This document shows positions 44,801 through 57,011 of a stretch of DNA of 64,000 nt, in pieces (position 1 is the stretch's first letter; each line of letters begins with the position of its first letter). The notes beneath the pieces were generated by a model. That model did not search any database and was not told the DNA's origin. It was given only the letters and a program-made list of their open reading frames with translations. Where the stretch lies: positions 124,001 through 188,000 of the forward strand of contig CATKHK010000026.1 of assembly GCA_949751835.1 (NCBI GenBank). Reading direction: 5' to 3'. A program made the position numbers and the translations under genes. This DNA is from Blepharisma japonicum (taxonomy: Eukaryota; Ciliophora; Heterotrichea; Heterotrichida; Blepharismidae).

Positions 44801-47729
44801 ATTCAATAATATTAATTACTCCACCTTCATGCGCATAATTGCTTTTAAAGGTGCAGCTATAAATGCTGCTTTTTTCTGTCACTGAACTGTAAATTATTGC
44901 TCCCCCTTTATAGGGTGTTAAATTGTCCAAAAATGAGCAATTCTTAAAATTTGTAGCTGAATCTCCTAATATCGACACGCATCTTTTCTCATTCTTCTCA
45001 AAGATGCAGTTTTCACAAGAAAAGCTGCTATAAGAAATTTGGATAATCGAGAATTGGCTGCCTGAATGAGTTTCGAAGCTTGCTTTATTTAAGGAAACCT
45101 GGGAATTACTCTGAGCAAAAAAGCTCATATCACATGAGATAAATTTGCTGTTTTCATCATTCCAGACTACGTAATCAAGGTATATTAAAGTAAGATTTGA
45201 GTGATTTTGAAATAAACATGAAGAGGAAGTAATTATGCAATTCGAAATAATGGATTGAATATTAACTACCATCTTTCCTTTATTGCTATCAAAATGACTG
45301 TCAATCAGTTTTAAAGGCTGATTGGAGTCTTTAAAAAACCCATAAATTGCTGATGACCCTTCTCCTGAGTTTCTGTTAAAGTTAGAATAAGAAATTGTTA
45401 AGGATCCTGTATAAAATAGGGTTAAGGCTCCAGTTTTTTTGGAAAAATTGTCATTAAATGACGATGTTGTTATATAAGAACTTTCATCAAGTGGATATCC
45501 AAAAACAAAAAAAATTGCACTTCCCCCATCATTTGAGTATCCATTTGAAAAAATCGTATTGGTGATTTCCAGTTTTATTTTTGCCTTAATTCTGTAGTCT
45601 AAATACAAGGCTCCTCCATATTCTCCTTTACAGTAATTAAATACAGAATCTTTTATTGTAATCTTAGGAGAGTTATTTGGCTGCTGACTTGGATAAATAT
45701 ACATACAGCCAGCAGCATCTTCAGCAATAGACTTATTAATATTGACTCCAGAAATAGTAAGCGATTCAAAATAATCTATTCAAGCCACAGAAGCCTTTTT
45801 CTGAGAAAGATTATTCATCTGGGAATTTTTTATTTCTATTGACTGCAGGCCATATATATAAATAGTACCAGATGTGTCAGTGCCCTTGATATTTGAAATT
45901 CTCATATCTGTAATTTTCAGTTGGCCGCTTTGAGTATTTACATTATTAGACAAATAAATAAAATTTATTTGTGGGTATTGATTGGTAATGGAGTCAGCTT
46001 CAATATTTGTCAGAGTTACTACCTTAGAAATTGGCATGATATTTATAAACTGATAATAAGTAGTGCCTTCTGGGGCATTTTTTGTATTAATTAATTCTAT
46101 TGAGGTCGAATAAGTAAAAGGACATAATATAAGAGAAAACATGTTTTGGGCTTGCTTGAAAATCCCAAATGTGTATGATAAATAGTTTTTGGCAATAAAT
46201 TGACTGATTATGATATTGTCTATCGATTTGTAAACTGGATTACTCCAAAGAATAGTCATATTATACAAATCTATATTGCGAATATTTTTACCATGAAACA
46301 TAGTCGTTGCAAAGCAGCTATCAATATGAGTATTGCTTAACTTAATGTAATTTGGCTGTGCTTGTACAGCAACGCCACTAACAGTAAGAGATCCACCTTC
46401 ATTAGCCCACGTATTATCATTACTATTATAATTTTCATTCCAAATATTGATTAACTTGTTATTATCTTCATCGACTATATTTTTCAAAAAAATATTATTA
46501 TCAATTTCTACGTTTATGATAGTCCATGTATAAATATCAATTATGCCTCGATTTGAGCCATTTTCTGTGAAATTGTTGTTTTTCATATATACATGTGAGT
46601 AGCTCATGTAATTTCCGTTGCTTACATATTTTTGATTAAAAACAAAATTTGAGTTGTATATAATTTCGATTAGAGGTTCTCCTACATAATTCCAAAGGAA
46701 ATTGTTATTTTCTATAATTATTTGCTCTACACAGTTTACTACAAAGAACAATGATGGACATTTTCCTGGATCTGATGAAGGTGTAAGAGTAGTTTTACCA
46801 CAAAGTCCTAGATTATAAGAAAAATTGATATACGAAATTTTTACAGTTCCAGGAAAATTTGCTAATAGAAAGCTTGATTGGGCAATATTTCCATAATAAT
46901 TATATCCATTGCCCAATAATGAAACAGATCCTCCTGAATAAACTAAGCTGTCAGAGCATAAAGAAGATGAACTACATTCTACAGTAATTACACCGTGCAT
47001 ATTTGCATTACTATCATATACTTTTATGTTGTAAAAATCTGTATTGAATAAAAGAATATGACCACCTGTAGAAAAAATAAGGGATTTCAGATCTTGTCTC
47101 ATGTTCTGAAATTTCGAGTTAACAATAAATACGTATCCTGATGAGCCAATATTTATTAAATTTATAAGTGAATTTTCATCCTGAGCATTACAACTACTTA
47201 TGTAGTTATTTTGTGTAGATGTATCAAGACTATAAGTGCAATAACCGCAGTTTATAGAGGTGCAAGAGTTGTCCAGAGCTTTCTCCCCATCAATAATTAT
47301 GTCCTCAAAATATAGATTGGCAATACTGCTATCAGGAAATATGAAATTCACTGTTTGAAGCTTTAAAATTGCTAGTTCTGTGCAGGGGTTACAATCAGCA
47401 ATAAAAGCTACAGATAGATCTGATATTGTGTTACTTGGAAGTTTATAATCTATAATATGTATTCCAGGCTTCATCAAAATTTCAATATTTTGCTGGGTAT
47501 TGCTATTAAAAACTTCTAGGAGAGATTTATAAGGGTTAGATTGGGTTCCATCTCTTCCAGAATTTGAATTGTTAAAGTCAACATAGATTTTTGTAGCAGT
47601 TCCAGATGTGCATTGCGCTGAAAGACATGAATAGCTGCAATCCCCATCACAAGCTTGAGAAGGCTCACAGAGATATGGATTACAAGCTAGGACTAATCTT
47701 TTGCATAGAAGTAGTATCAGCCAGATCAT
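41817..47729 (-). CDS. Giant beta-helix membrane protein, 1970 residues
   Basis: One uninterrupted frame if TGA is Trp (47729 to a TAA at 41817); about a dozen TGA codons, including two in a row near 43888. It begins with a signal peptide (MIWLILLLCKRLVLA) and a Cys-rich start (CNPYLCEPSQACDGDC). Residues to about 1290 are a right-handed parallel beta-helix of many Asn/Ser-rich rungs (NNFLWNYVGEPLIEI, CLFDNNLASYKKSGGSGG). Then comes a Cys-rich EGF-like or GCC2-type region (about 1420-1550: CIECSNGTYSLDADSQC, GYRGNLCQACKIGYS), and last a domain of seven or so membrane segments. A surface receptor or adhesin is inferred. Confidence 0.88.
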
Positions 47730-48323
47730 GCTATAATAATTTATGAATAATTAAATTACCAGAAAAATGTAACTGAAATGCTATTTTTAGACTTGCTGAG
47801 AAAATTTGTAATTAATTAAAAAATATTTTCCATATATGCTGCAGACAATTTTGATAAAATTGCTAATTCATTTTAGAAAAATAATGATAAGAAATGACCT
47901 AATCTCAAATAAAATAATGGCTCCTTTAAAAGAATATTTAAATTAACTAATATATGTACTCTGACTTAAATTATTAAAATAGGACATTGCGTGGGAATTG
48001 AGCTGCAAGATTTCGCTAAGAAAATATTTTATTTATATATATTCAAATTCTACTTTCATTGCTAATTCTTGCAAAAATTAATCATTTTTATTAGCAATTG
48101 CTTTTTTAAAATTAGCTATTTAGTATCTACTATGGTATAAATTTTTATAATTAATTAAAGCATAGTTTGTAAATATTTGTAAATTCAAGTAATAAATGCT
48201 GATTTATTCGCCAAATTTGGCTTAAATTTATATTTAAAGTTAAAAATTTAACTACAAAGTTAATTTATTTCCAATAAAATACCAAAATTTTATTTAAATT
48301 TTTAAAAAATCTATTAATCTAAA
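47730..48323. other. Divergent intergenic region, very AT-rich
   Basis: About 590 bp with long A and T runs. No frame or RNA gene supported. Confidence 0.6.
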
Positions 48324-49793
48324 ATGGATGAAGCTATGGTTCTTGTTGGAGTTTACTTAGATAAATTAGGATGGGGAAGCTGCCAATCTCAAGTATTTAT
48401 CCAATGCGGACTTGTAAAATTCATCTAGGCTCTTTCTGCAGTTCAAGTTTGGATTCTCTCACAAAGTTTTGTGCTTGTCAGTGCTGGCCATGATTGGGAT
48501 TTGAGCTCGACTGTGAAAGGCTATATTGGAAGCTGCCTTCAGTTCGGAATGCTTATAGGTTCAATGACATTTGGAACATTAGGAGACAAGTTCGGAAGAA
48601 TTTATTCGTTCAGAAAATGCGTCTGGATTAATGTCTTAGCATGCTTTTGTCTTATCTTTTCATTTCATTATTCGATGATGATGTTCTTTTACATAATGCT
48701 TGGAATAGGAGTAGGAGGAGATTTGACGCTTGCTGGGACAGTCTTCAGTGAATTCTGCCCACCTCAGAAAAGATGGCTGCTTGCTGGCTTGTCTGCTTTC
48801 TTTCCACTTGGAGGGACTTTCGCTTCTTTGACCAATTTATTCATATACGGAGTTATTGGAGATGAAGATAATGACTGACGGTTTATCGTTGGGACCTTTT
48901 TCGTGGTAGAATTATGCATAGCTCTCTTAAGATTGAAGCTCTATGAGACGCCTGCTTACTATATTATGATTGGGCATGAGTCAGAAGCTGAAGAAACTTT
49001 AAAAAGAATTGCAAAAGAAAATGGCCAGTCAAACAGCTTTACCTCCTATCATCAAGCAATGATGTCTATCGTCCAAAGAGAAGAATTAGCCCCACATAAA
49101 GAACGACTCCATGGATTCGATAACATCAAGATTTTATTTTCAAAAAAATTCAGAAAAACGACCATTTGTATTACTCTGATTAACTTTTTGACCATCTCTG
49201 GATATATCAGCCTTCTTTTATTTATGCCCACATTCCTGGGTGATTTCTCTCGAATGGAGCGGTATCTCATTATATTGATGCAGGCTTTGGTCGCAATTCC
49301 AGGGAATATTATAGGCTCTTTATTGGTTAGATCCAAGTTTGGGAGAAGAAACACAATTGCAATGGGTCTAGGAGTTTCAGGCACACTATGTGTTTTGTTC
49401 TTCATTGACGTTGGAAGTGCAGCTGTAATTTTTAAATAGACAATTGGATGCGTCACAGCTATAAATGCTTTGGTTTTAATATCAATTGGTGCCTTAACTA
49501 CGATTACAGCTGAATCTTATGATACTGATATTAGAAGTGTCTCAAGTGGCTGGCATACTGCATTTGGAAGGCTAGGAGGGATTGTTTCTCCACTGGTAAT
49601 TGGAAGACTATTAGATACAACTCATGGGAAAAATTTATCAGTCACTATTTTTGCAATTTGTTTCTTCGTAGCCGGAATGTTTGCTAGCATGCTTAAAGAA
49701 ACAAGAAAGGCACAAAAGAAAGGGATTTTGAGGATGACGATGCAAAGATCGATGGCGTTTAAAGCCAGCCAAGCGAAATCCCCACTTCTATAG
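48324..49793 (+). CDS. MFS transporter, SLC22/SV2-like
   Basis: Spliced product 479 residues with introns at 48414-48428 and 49425-49439; TGA-Trp at 48876, TAG stop. The MFS motif after the second TM reads GDKFGRIYSFRK, and a second one at mid-protein is VRSKFGRRNTIAMG. About twelve hydrophobic segments can be counted, with a central cytosolic loop (about 210-270). Early residues WGSCQSQVFIQCGL are typical of the SV2/organic-ion branch. Substrate cannot be read. The ATG at 48324 precedes TM1 directly. Confidence 0.9.
48414..48428 (+). other. 15-nt intron, MFS gene
   Basis: Reads gtaaaattcatctag; removal joins IQCGL to ALSAVQVWIL. Confidence 0.9.
49425..49439 (+). other. 15-nt intron, MFS gene
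   Basis: Reads gtaatttttaaatag with an in-frame TAG; removal joins DVGSAA to TIGCVTAINAL. Confidence 0.9.
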
Positions 49794-49923
49794 GATTAAC
49801 ATAACTTGGTTGATTTGATTTTTTGTGGTCTTGTCTCATGTCAAGCACAGAGAGTAAATGTCTAAATAACCAAGATCACAAATTAACCAATTTTGAATTA
49901 TTTTAGTATTTTTGGAAATTAAT

Positions 49924-50703
49924 TTATTTTATCAACTTCTCAGTTTCATTTTTGTTGTTGCTTGTTTTCCTTTTCAGATCCATAGCGATTTTTAATCTCT
50001 TTCCATCAAACAGCTCCCTACTTAATTCTAATGCAGCTACTGCTTCTTCATCTTTCGAAAACTCAACAAATGCACTTCCTTTAAAGTATCCATTACTGTC
50101 ACTCTTAAGTCTAATATCTTTTATCTTTCCCATTCTTGCGAAAAACTGATTAATTGTCTTTTTTGTAACGTGTCTAGGCAGATTTTCTACAAAAATAACA
50201 TTAGAGTCAAGCTTTTTTTGTTTTTCTATGTGTCTGTCTAAACTTGACATAGTTTTTGGATTATAAGTAGGTTCAGTGATTCGAAGTGGCCGATTCATAA
50301 AAGCCGCACCATTTAAAGCGAGGGCAGCCTTTACTTCCGTGTCATCTTTAAATTGTATGTATGTAAACCCTTCTGTTTTTCCATTAGGCCTCGTTCAACT
50401 TTTGGTTAATGTTGGGGTGCCACATTGCTTGAAAAATTCTAAAATTTCTTCTTCCTTTGCTTTTCATGGTAGATTCCCAACAAAAACTTCATAGGGATTC
50501 TTTACTGTCTCAATCGTTTTAGGCTTCTGGTTAACATTGCTATCTTTGGTATTCTTTGTTGATGAGAAATTCATAAAATTTGTACTTGAAAGAAAATTGG
50601 CTTGATGTGTAGAAACGTAGCTGAATTTAGAATTTGTTAGAAGTCCACGATTGAGAATACGGATAAGAAGGCTGTTTTGCGCTTGTCACAGAACAGCTCT
50701 CAT
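49924..50703 (-). CDS. Two-RRM RNA-binding protein, possibly mitochondrial
   Basis: 259 residues, TGA-Trp at least three times, TAA stop. Two RNA-recognition motifs are seen: residues about 80-155 with YEVFVGNLPW (RNP2) and KTEGFTYIQFKD (RNP1), and about 170-245 with NVIFVENLPR and FKGSAFVEFSKD. The N-terminal 30 residues are basic and Leu/Arg/Asn-rich with no acidic residue (MRAVLWQAQNSLLIRI), which fits a mitochondrial presequence. The order resembles nucleolin-type proteins, but the lead suggests organelle RNA. Target unknown. ATG at 50701-50703. Confidence 0.85.
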
Positions 50704-50877
50704 ATTTTATTATGAAATTTTTATCATAAAATTTGATTAAATATTGAGATTAGAAAGGTTAAAAAGAATTATTCTAAAAATTATCTTTTAGATTGATGAT
50801 CTAAAATTCCATTTGAGATTAATTTCTTGGATTTTTATCTTATAAGTAAAAATCTTTCTCTTCATAGGTAAATAAAT

Positions 50878-51276
50878 ATGAAATGGAAGGATGACTATCA
50901 TCTACTTAAGGCAGTATTGGAATCATATGTTCCCGAAGAAAGCGAGGCTCCGTACATAAATAAAGTTAAGGAAAGCATGGATAGCCTTTTCACAGTATCA
51001 AGATTGATCACTTTAATCACAACCTCTTCAATTTGATACTACCTTTATATTAGAAAAAATATTTGGTATGGGCATCGGCCTCAACTCAATCACTATTCAA
51101 AAGTTTTTTATACAGCAGGAATTATTGTCCTTATATGGCAAATGCCTGAAATATGTTGTGCTATGAAAGGTACTGAAATTTTGCAAGAAATGTCTAAAAC
51201 AAATTTCCCAATCAGCTCATTTATAGCAGCAAAGCAAATAAAAGAGAAAAATCAAAATGAAGAGAAAGTTAAATAA
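50878..51276 (+). CDS. Small two-TM protein, unknown
   Basis: 132 residues, ATG at 50878, TAA at 51274, complete only if TGA (codon 54) is Trp. Basic N-terminus (MKWKDDYHLLK), then a first hydrophobic stretch (VSRLITLITTSSIWYYLYI), a basic loop with KNIWYGHRPQ, a second (FYTAGIIVLIWQMPEI) and a Lys/Glu-rich tail. Together with codon use like its neighbours, this makes a real gene likely. The family is not recognised; the loop and length would suit a small mitochondrial or ER membrane protein. Confidence 0.65.
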
Positions 51277-51421
51277 TAATTCTTAAATAATTAAGTTAAG
51301 CTCAAATAAATAAATTTATTTTATTTACATTTATTTTAAAACATATAATATCATAATATCAAATAAAGTAAACATGTTACCTAATTTAAAAAATTATTTA
51401 AGCAGAATGCTAATAATATAA

Positions 51422-52267
51422 TTAAACGGATTTAACTCCTACTTTCACCTTTGCAACCAATAATCTAACAAGTAGCCTTGTCAGCTTTTCATGAGTAGAA
51501 AGCATTATGGCTGAATTTAGCACTGTCTGCACAGCTTTCGAAGACAATCCTTTATATAAAGCAAAAAATCCTTCGTGTTTTAATAAGTCAGCAAATACCT
51601 CAGCAATGCTCAAGTTCTTCTTTACTTCTAGTTGTGCACGCGTTCTTAAAGTTAGCATTGGATAAGTGACAAAAGTAGCGAGCAGCTTGCTTATTCCAGC
51701 AAAAATAAAGAAAACCAAGGCGCTTGCATTTTTATTTCTCAATAGTTTTTTCTTTGCATACTCATAACCAGCATATTGAATTATTGGGTTCAAGCATAAC
51801 ATTAAGCTTCCAGAAATACCTTTAAAAAGCCCTTGGGGACCTTCCTCGTGTAAGATTTTTTTAAATAAAGAAATGATTCCTCCAGACTGCCCTTTCATTA
51901 GTCTAGTGTTAATTGTTCAAAGAGGAGTGCTTATAAGCACTGAAATTACACTTGAAAATAAGCTAACCATTATATCATCAAGTGTCGTTAGTAAGTGTTT
52001 TCCTTTAATGAGGCTACGTTGAGCTGCACGATAACAGAGAAAATAAATCCCATAGCTTGTGGTTGTACCAATTAAGGATGATAGAAATCCAGAATAAAGT
52101 GAGAGAAGTCCATCTTTTCGATGAAGTTCAGTTAAAAAACTGACTAGATCTACCTTGGAATGAGTAGATTGCATTCTTGTTCTAAGTGCTTCTAGAGGGT
52201 GAAGTAATGCCATGGCTACTAGAGAACTAGTCGCTCCTGAAATGCCATGAATTATATTTTCGTTCAT
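51422..52267 (-). CDS. SLC25 carrier, PMP34/peroxisomal adenine-nucleotide type
   Basis: 281 residues, TGA-Trp at 51917, TAA stop. Three repeats of two membrane helices carry the carrier signatures HPLEALRTRMQ, TPLWTINTRLM and YPMLTLRTRAQ. The second signature with TPLW-x-x-NTR is the form seen in peroxisomal adenine-nucleotide carriers (SLC25A17/PMP34, yeast Ant1) and in related plastid or NAD carriers. Repeat 1 also shows GLLSLYSGFLSSLIG and repeat 3 GFFALYKGLSSKAVQ. It likely exchanges ATP, AMP or CoA-type cofactors. No presequence. Confidence 0.9.
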
Positions 52268-53002
52268 TTATATATAATTTTTAAGAAATGTTTGATGACG
52301 TAAAAATTAAAAATGCATTTTTATTTATATAATTTGTGAGTATGAAAATTATAAAATCATAGTTTGAAATACTGGCTCAGCTTTATAATAATTAAAAATT
52401 AATTTTTATTTAAAAGAAATATTTTGATACAATATAAGAAAATAGAATAATAAAAAATTGGTATACGTAATAGGCTGAGCCAAAACTAGACTTGGGCTAG
52501 CTATCATATTTTAATGTTAGATTATTTAAAATTAATGCACAAATAAATTAAATTAATTATATTGCGTCATGAAACTTTTCATCTGACCATAATTTAGAAT
52601 CTTCTAGCCTTCTAGTTCATCGAAGAAAGTAAAGAACTATTTGTTTCTATTCAGAATTTCATAATTCACCGTTCGAGAAATGAAAAATCTCTTATATATA
52701 AGGGACAAGTGCTTGACTCGGTTAATAAATTTATTTTATTTTTCTCTTACTGTCATAATAAACCCCAAATTTCTTAACATATTAATTCAATCGCTGATAG
52801 ATTTAGCATTTGGATATTTCAATATATGAGACAATTATTAAATTAAAGATTAAAAAATTTCAATTGTTATATACAATTTTCAGATATTTCATATAAAGTG
52901 CTTATGCTACAGATATTGAATTTCAATTACATAGGAGTTTTATAGAATTAATAGAGAAACCGGAGAAATTTGCCTCAAAATTCAAAGTTAATTAAGACTA
53001 AT
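52268..53002. other. Divergent region upstream of MAP kinase copy 2
   Basis: 735 bp, AT-rich. A TATA-like run (cttatatataag) at about 52690 lies some 300 bp upstream of the kinase ATG; whether it is a promoter cannot be told. Confidence 0.4.
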
Positions 53003-54256
53003 ATGGAAACCCGACCTAGGCAAAATTCAAGAGATTCCAGCTCTGTATCGCAGCTTGGCGGTCCTTGCGCTATAAATAAGCGCGTAACAAAAGTAATAGG
53101 AGCTACATTTGCTCTTGACTCTCGTTATGAAATTTTAGACACACTAGGAAGTGGCGCATATGGAGTTGTAGTTTCAGCAAGAGATACTCAAACAGGCGAG
53201 ATGGTTGCAATAAAAAAAATCGAAAAGGCTTTCGAACATACGACTTACGCAAAGAGAACACTTCGAGAACTGATAATTCTCCGTTTGCTGGAGCATGAAA
53301 ACATTATGAGGATTCGAACAATTCAACTCCCAGAATCCCGTGACAATTTCGACGAAATTTATGTAGTAAACGAGCTTTTGCAGACAGACTTAAGCTCCAT
53401 TATAAAATCTCCTCAGCATCTCTCTGATGACCATTGTCAGTTCTTTTTATACCAACTATTAAGAGGTATGAAGTATATGCACAGTGCTGGGATTATTCAC
53501 AGAGACCTTAAACCTCGAAATTTGTTAGTAAATTCTAACTGTGACCTTAAAATCTGTGATTTTGGACTTGCAAGACCTTATATAAAAGAATTGAAAATTA
53601 ACTCAACCCAGATGACTGATTATGTAGCTACCAGATGATATAGAGCACCTGAGCTACTTTTGGCTTTTAAGAAGTATACAACTGCTCTTGATATGTGAAG
53701 CGTTGGATGCATTTTTGGAGAGCTTTTGCATAGAAAGCCAATTCTCCCTGGAAGTGACGCAAACCACCAATTGGAATTGATTTTCAATCTGATTGGGACG
53801 CCTACAGAGTCAGATATAATGTGTATTCCAAACTCGAGAGCCAGGGAGAAGGTTATGAGAATGGCTAGAAGGCCAGCGAGGGCTTTTGAAAGTATATTTA
53901 GAACAGCAAATCACAATGCTATTGATTTGCTTAAAAAGATGTTAATGTTTAACCCAGTTAAAAGAATTACTATTGAAGAAGCATTATCTCATCCTTATCT
54001 CGCTCCTCTTCATTATCCAGAAGATGAACCGACAAGAGAGCCAGTTTCTCTTTTCGACTTTGAATTTGAAAGGCAATTACTAACAATGAGAGACACCAAA
54101 GACTTAATTTATCAAGAAATACTTCTTTACCATTTCCAAGATAAGAGAGACGAATACGAAAAAGCCAAATCTGAGTATTCAAGGCAGCTGCATGTACCTG
54201 GGAGACTCATTATTTCTAGAAGAGAAGATAGTGATGAGGATGGAGAAATTTCTTAA
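53003..54256 (+). CDS. MAP kinase (TDY motif), copy 2
   Basis: 417 residues; close paralogue of 9871-11136 over nearly its whole length. Motifs: [56 protein letters not shown]. Two conserved Trp codons in the kinase core (at 53636 and 53696) are TGA, where copy 1 has TGG. The synonymous positions differ widely while the protein is conserved, so the duplication is not recent. I start at METRPRQ (53003); a longer reading would need TTG. TAA stop. Confidence 0.93.
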
Positions 54257-54540
54257 ATTTGACTCTATATAGTTTAAAAATTAGTAGAAAATAAGGATTG
54301 AGAAAATAAATTTGATAGTAAATTTTATTTTTTTAATATTTTTAATAAGTAGCAAACAAAGAATGCTCAATATTTTGCTTCATGAATATTTGAAATCGAA
54401 ATAATTAAGCTTCACATAATTAAATTTTTGGTTTATTTTTGATAATTTCTCAATAAAAATAAAAGTGCTGATCGAATTCGAAGAAAATGGAATTCTAGAA
54501 TATAGCAGAACTATTTTGGAACAATAATGGAATTAATAAA

Positions 54541-54792
54541 ATGATTGAAATTCTGAATGCCAATTTACTAGAATGCCTGGGTTCTAAAATGCAGGAAATG
54601 GAAGATTTCCTGATAAATAATACAGAATTGCCTGATAGAGATAATTTCTTACAGCTCTTAGAAATTGCGAAGACAAATATGAAAACCATTAATAGCGTTG
54701 TTGAGGAAAATCAAAGAATTTTGGACGAAATACAGGAGTTGCAGCAATATTTAAACGAAATCAAGTCTAAGGGCAGACCTCAGATTTCTTAG
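54541..54792 (+). CDS. Small coiled-coil protein
   Basis: 83 residues, ATG at 54541, TAG stop. Almost wholly helical and acidic, with heptads (NFLQLLEIAKTNMKTINSV, QRILDEIQELQQYLNEI). No family recognised; small helical subunits of complexes such as BLOC or Mediator look alike. The upstream flank stays open for 13 codons back to a TAG but has no ATG. Confidence 0.5.
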   Translation: MIEILNANLLECLGSKMQEMEDFLINNTELPDRDNFLQLLEIAKTNMKTINSVVEENQRILDEIQELQQYLNEIKSKGRPQIS

Positions 54793-54899
54793 ATGTTAAT
54801 TTAATTTATAAAGTTTCGTAAATTAGCATAAAGGAATTTCTCTGATTTTATAAATTCATAAATAGTGTTTGCTTTAATAAGGATAATTTTTCAGCCTGA

Positions 54900-55112
54900 T
54901 TACAATACCCAAAAAGTATGAGCAAAACTGAAAAGTTCAGGACTGTAAAAATTAAACTTGAAAGTTTTGGACAATTGTGATTTCTGATAAGTTTTTGTTG
55001 AATTAAAAGGTTGGATATAAAGTCTAATTCACAAATATATCCTCTCTTTAATGATCCTGAGCAGCTGAGCAAAGCAACTTTTCACAGTGTCCTTGTTTGA
55101 TGTTTTCACCAT
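54900..55112 (-). CDS. Small basic reading frame, uncertain
   Basis: 70 codons, ATG at 55110-55112, TAA at 54900, TGA-Trp at codon 28. Sequence looks protein-like (DTVKSCFAQLLRIIKERIY, FNFYSPELFSFAHTFW) with an aromatic-rich end. Another frame on the same strand is also open over part of this, so only one, or neither, is real. Confidence 0.3.
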
Positions 55113-55555
55113 GAAATTTTTTCGAAATTATTACATTAAAAACATATATATATGTTAAAATGCAAAATCTGCTGATGGTACAAATTATTGAAAATATATC
55201 TCTAGAATACATAAAAAAATATAGACGAGTAAATATTCAGATCGAGAAAATTATGTAATAAATTCATAAATTATAATCCATCAAAATTTTAAAATTAAAA
55301 TATGAAAATAAGGCAAAAATAAATTAGAAATTCCTTGTTTTTAAGAATAAATTTTTTCACCTATTTCAAATCCAATAAATAATTAACAATGTATGAGAGA
55401 GCAATAAAGAAAATTAATATAAATATTTTTAAATCTTAATTTCTTTTAATTGAGGAATTAATTAATTTTTATTTTATTATCTGAACATTTATCAAAATAT
55501 ATTTAAAAAGAAAACTAATAATTCCTTTTTATTAAAACACTATTAAAATAGATCT
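55113..55555. other. Intergenic, nothing recognised
   Basis: 440 bp, very AT-rich with homopolymer runs. Confidence 0.6.
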
Positions 55556-55924
55556 TTATGACTTTATCTCCTCACTTTTAATGAAGCTTTCTGTGTCAAA
55601 TTTAATGACTTTTGTTCGTTTATCTAAAATGCTCTTAAAAGTTGCCGCTATATCGTTATTTTCCTTATTTCTTTGATTTGATATCTTTTGTCTAAATAAA
55701 TTTAATGTCTTGGCAGTCATCACCTTTCGCGACTGGACTCCGCCCTATTTTAGAATTACGTTAAAAACAGAGTGCAATAAATCAGCCGGTTTGGTTGTAA
55801 TATAATCGAGCTTTTTAGAAGAAGAAAGCATTTCTTGGGTGTTTTCTAAGCTTTCAAGTGCAGTTTTGAATCTTTTTCTTGGAATATCTAGATCATTACT
55901 TGGAGGTCTCTTGTTTCCTGACAT
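55556..55924 (-). CDS. Small Lys/Ser-rich protein, unknown, one intron
   Basis: Spliced product 117 residues with one 15-nt intron (55745-55759); total length closes in frame from ATG 55922-55924 to TAA 55556. Composition is basic and helical (IPRKRFKTALESLENTQEM, KTLNLFRQKISNQRNK, ATFKSILDKRTKVIKF). The N-terminal PRKRFK could be a nuclear-localisation signal. No family recognised. The clean exon join with a canonical intron supports it as a real gene. Confidence 0.6.
55745..55759 (-). other. 15-nt intron, small gene
   Basis: Reads gtaattctaaaatag with an in-frame TAG; removal joins LLHSVFN to GGVQSRKVM. Confidence 0.75.
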
Positions 55925-56285
55925 TATTATTTTTAACGACTTTTTTATTAATTAATTTTGGATACTTAAGATTTCAAATTCTGTAATTTTAATAGACCGA
56001 TTTTTATTATGCGTTATATTTTGAGTCTAAATTTGCAAGTAAGGATTTATAAGTTCGCTTTTAAAATATAAAATTGTTCCTGCTTTAAATTAATAATTTT
56101 ATTAAGCCCTTCTAATGATTTATTTATTTATCATAATAGCACCTTTTGCTTATAGAATATTACTAATTATTGATGAGCCATAAGAAGCAAAAAAACCTAC
56201 TTTATATTTCCCTATTTGATTATTTTATAAGTATTTTAACGGGAAGAAATTTTAAATTCAACTTGTCTAATTAACACTTTAATTA
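55925..56285. other. Intergenic, nothing recognised
   Basis: AT-rich spacer between two leftward genes. Confidence 0.6.
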
Positions 56286-57011
56286 CTATATTTCTTTGAG
56301 CTCTCTAATTGGAGGAAGCCCTTGCAAAAATGCTCCTAAACCTTCTATATTTTGGTTGTCTTCTTTTTTGAGCGAAGTTTCTAGATTCAAAATTTCATTG
56401 CGTGTGGAGTGCAAAAGAGTTTCTAATTGGTTAACCTGCTGAAGCAAAGACATCATTTTTACTTCAGGCTCAGAAGGCGCTTCAGATTTAATTTCTTTCG
56501 GAATTTGAGTGGCTTCTTGTGATTTCATCTTTCTCGTGGTCGAGTAGAAGCGATTTTTAATAGAATTTTCTGTTCTCCCTGGCAATGATTTGGCTATCAT
56601 GGTCCATTTAGGCCCATAGAGTTTGTACATTTGGAAGATTTTGCCGTCATCTTCTGCTGTTCAGTTTCCTTTTTTCACTGAAGGGTTCAATATGTTAAAC
56701 CACCTCTCACGGCATTGCTTTCCGCTTCGGCCTGGAATGCGCTGGGCACAATTTGACCAGCCGGTTGGGCCCTCTTTCTCGATTCACTCTCGGAGCTGTT
56801 TGTCTTCTTGAGCTGACCATGGCCCTTTGACAAGGCCAGGCTTCAAAATCTTAGACCATCGATGGAGGCACTGAATTGGAGTTCTTCCTTCGACATGGTC
56901 GGCAATGAGTCTCCATTGCTTCTCCCCATAATAGTTTACCGCAGCCCTGAGTGCTTCATCTTCTTCAGGGCTCCATTTACCATGCTTCATTTCAGACACT
57001 TCTCCTGCCAT
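56286..57011 (-). CDS. Three-repeat (R1R2R3) Myb transcription factor
   Basis: 241 residues, TGA-Trp at 56784 and 56664, TAG stop. Three Myb repeats with the spaced Trp residues: KWSPEEDEALRAAV to CLHRWSKIL, KGPWSAQEDKQLREW to CRERWFNIL, and KGNWTAEDDGKIF to RTENSIKNRFYS. The third helix of repeat 3 matches the DNA-recognition helix of c-Myb-type proteins. After the domain, a coiled coil (SLLQQVNQLETLLHSTRNEI) probably mediates dimerisation. Such factors often control cell-cycle genes. The start MAGEVSEMKHG is directly upstream of repeat 1. Confidence 0.93.
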
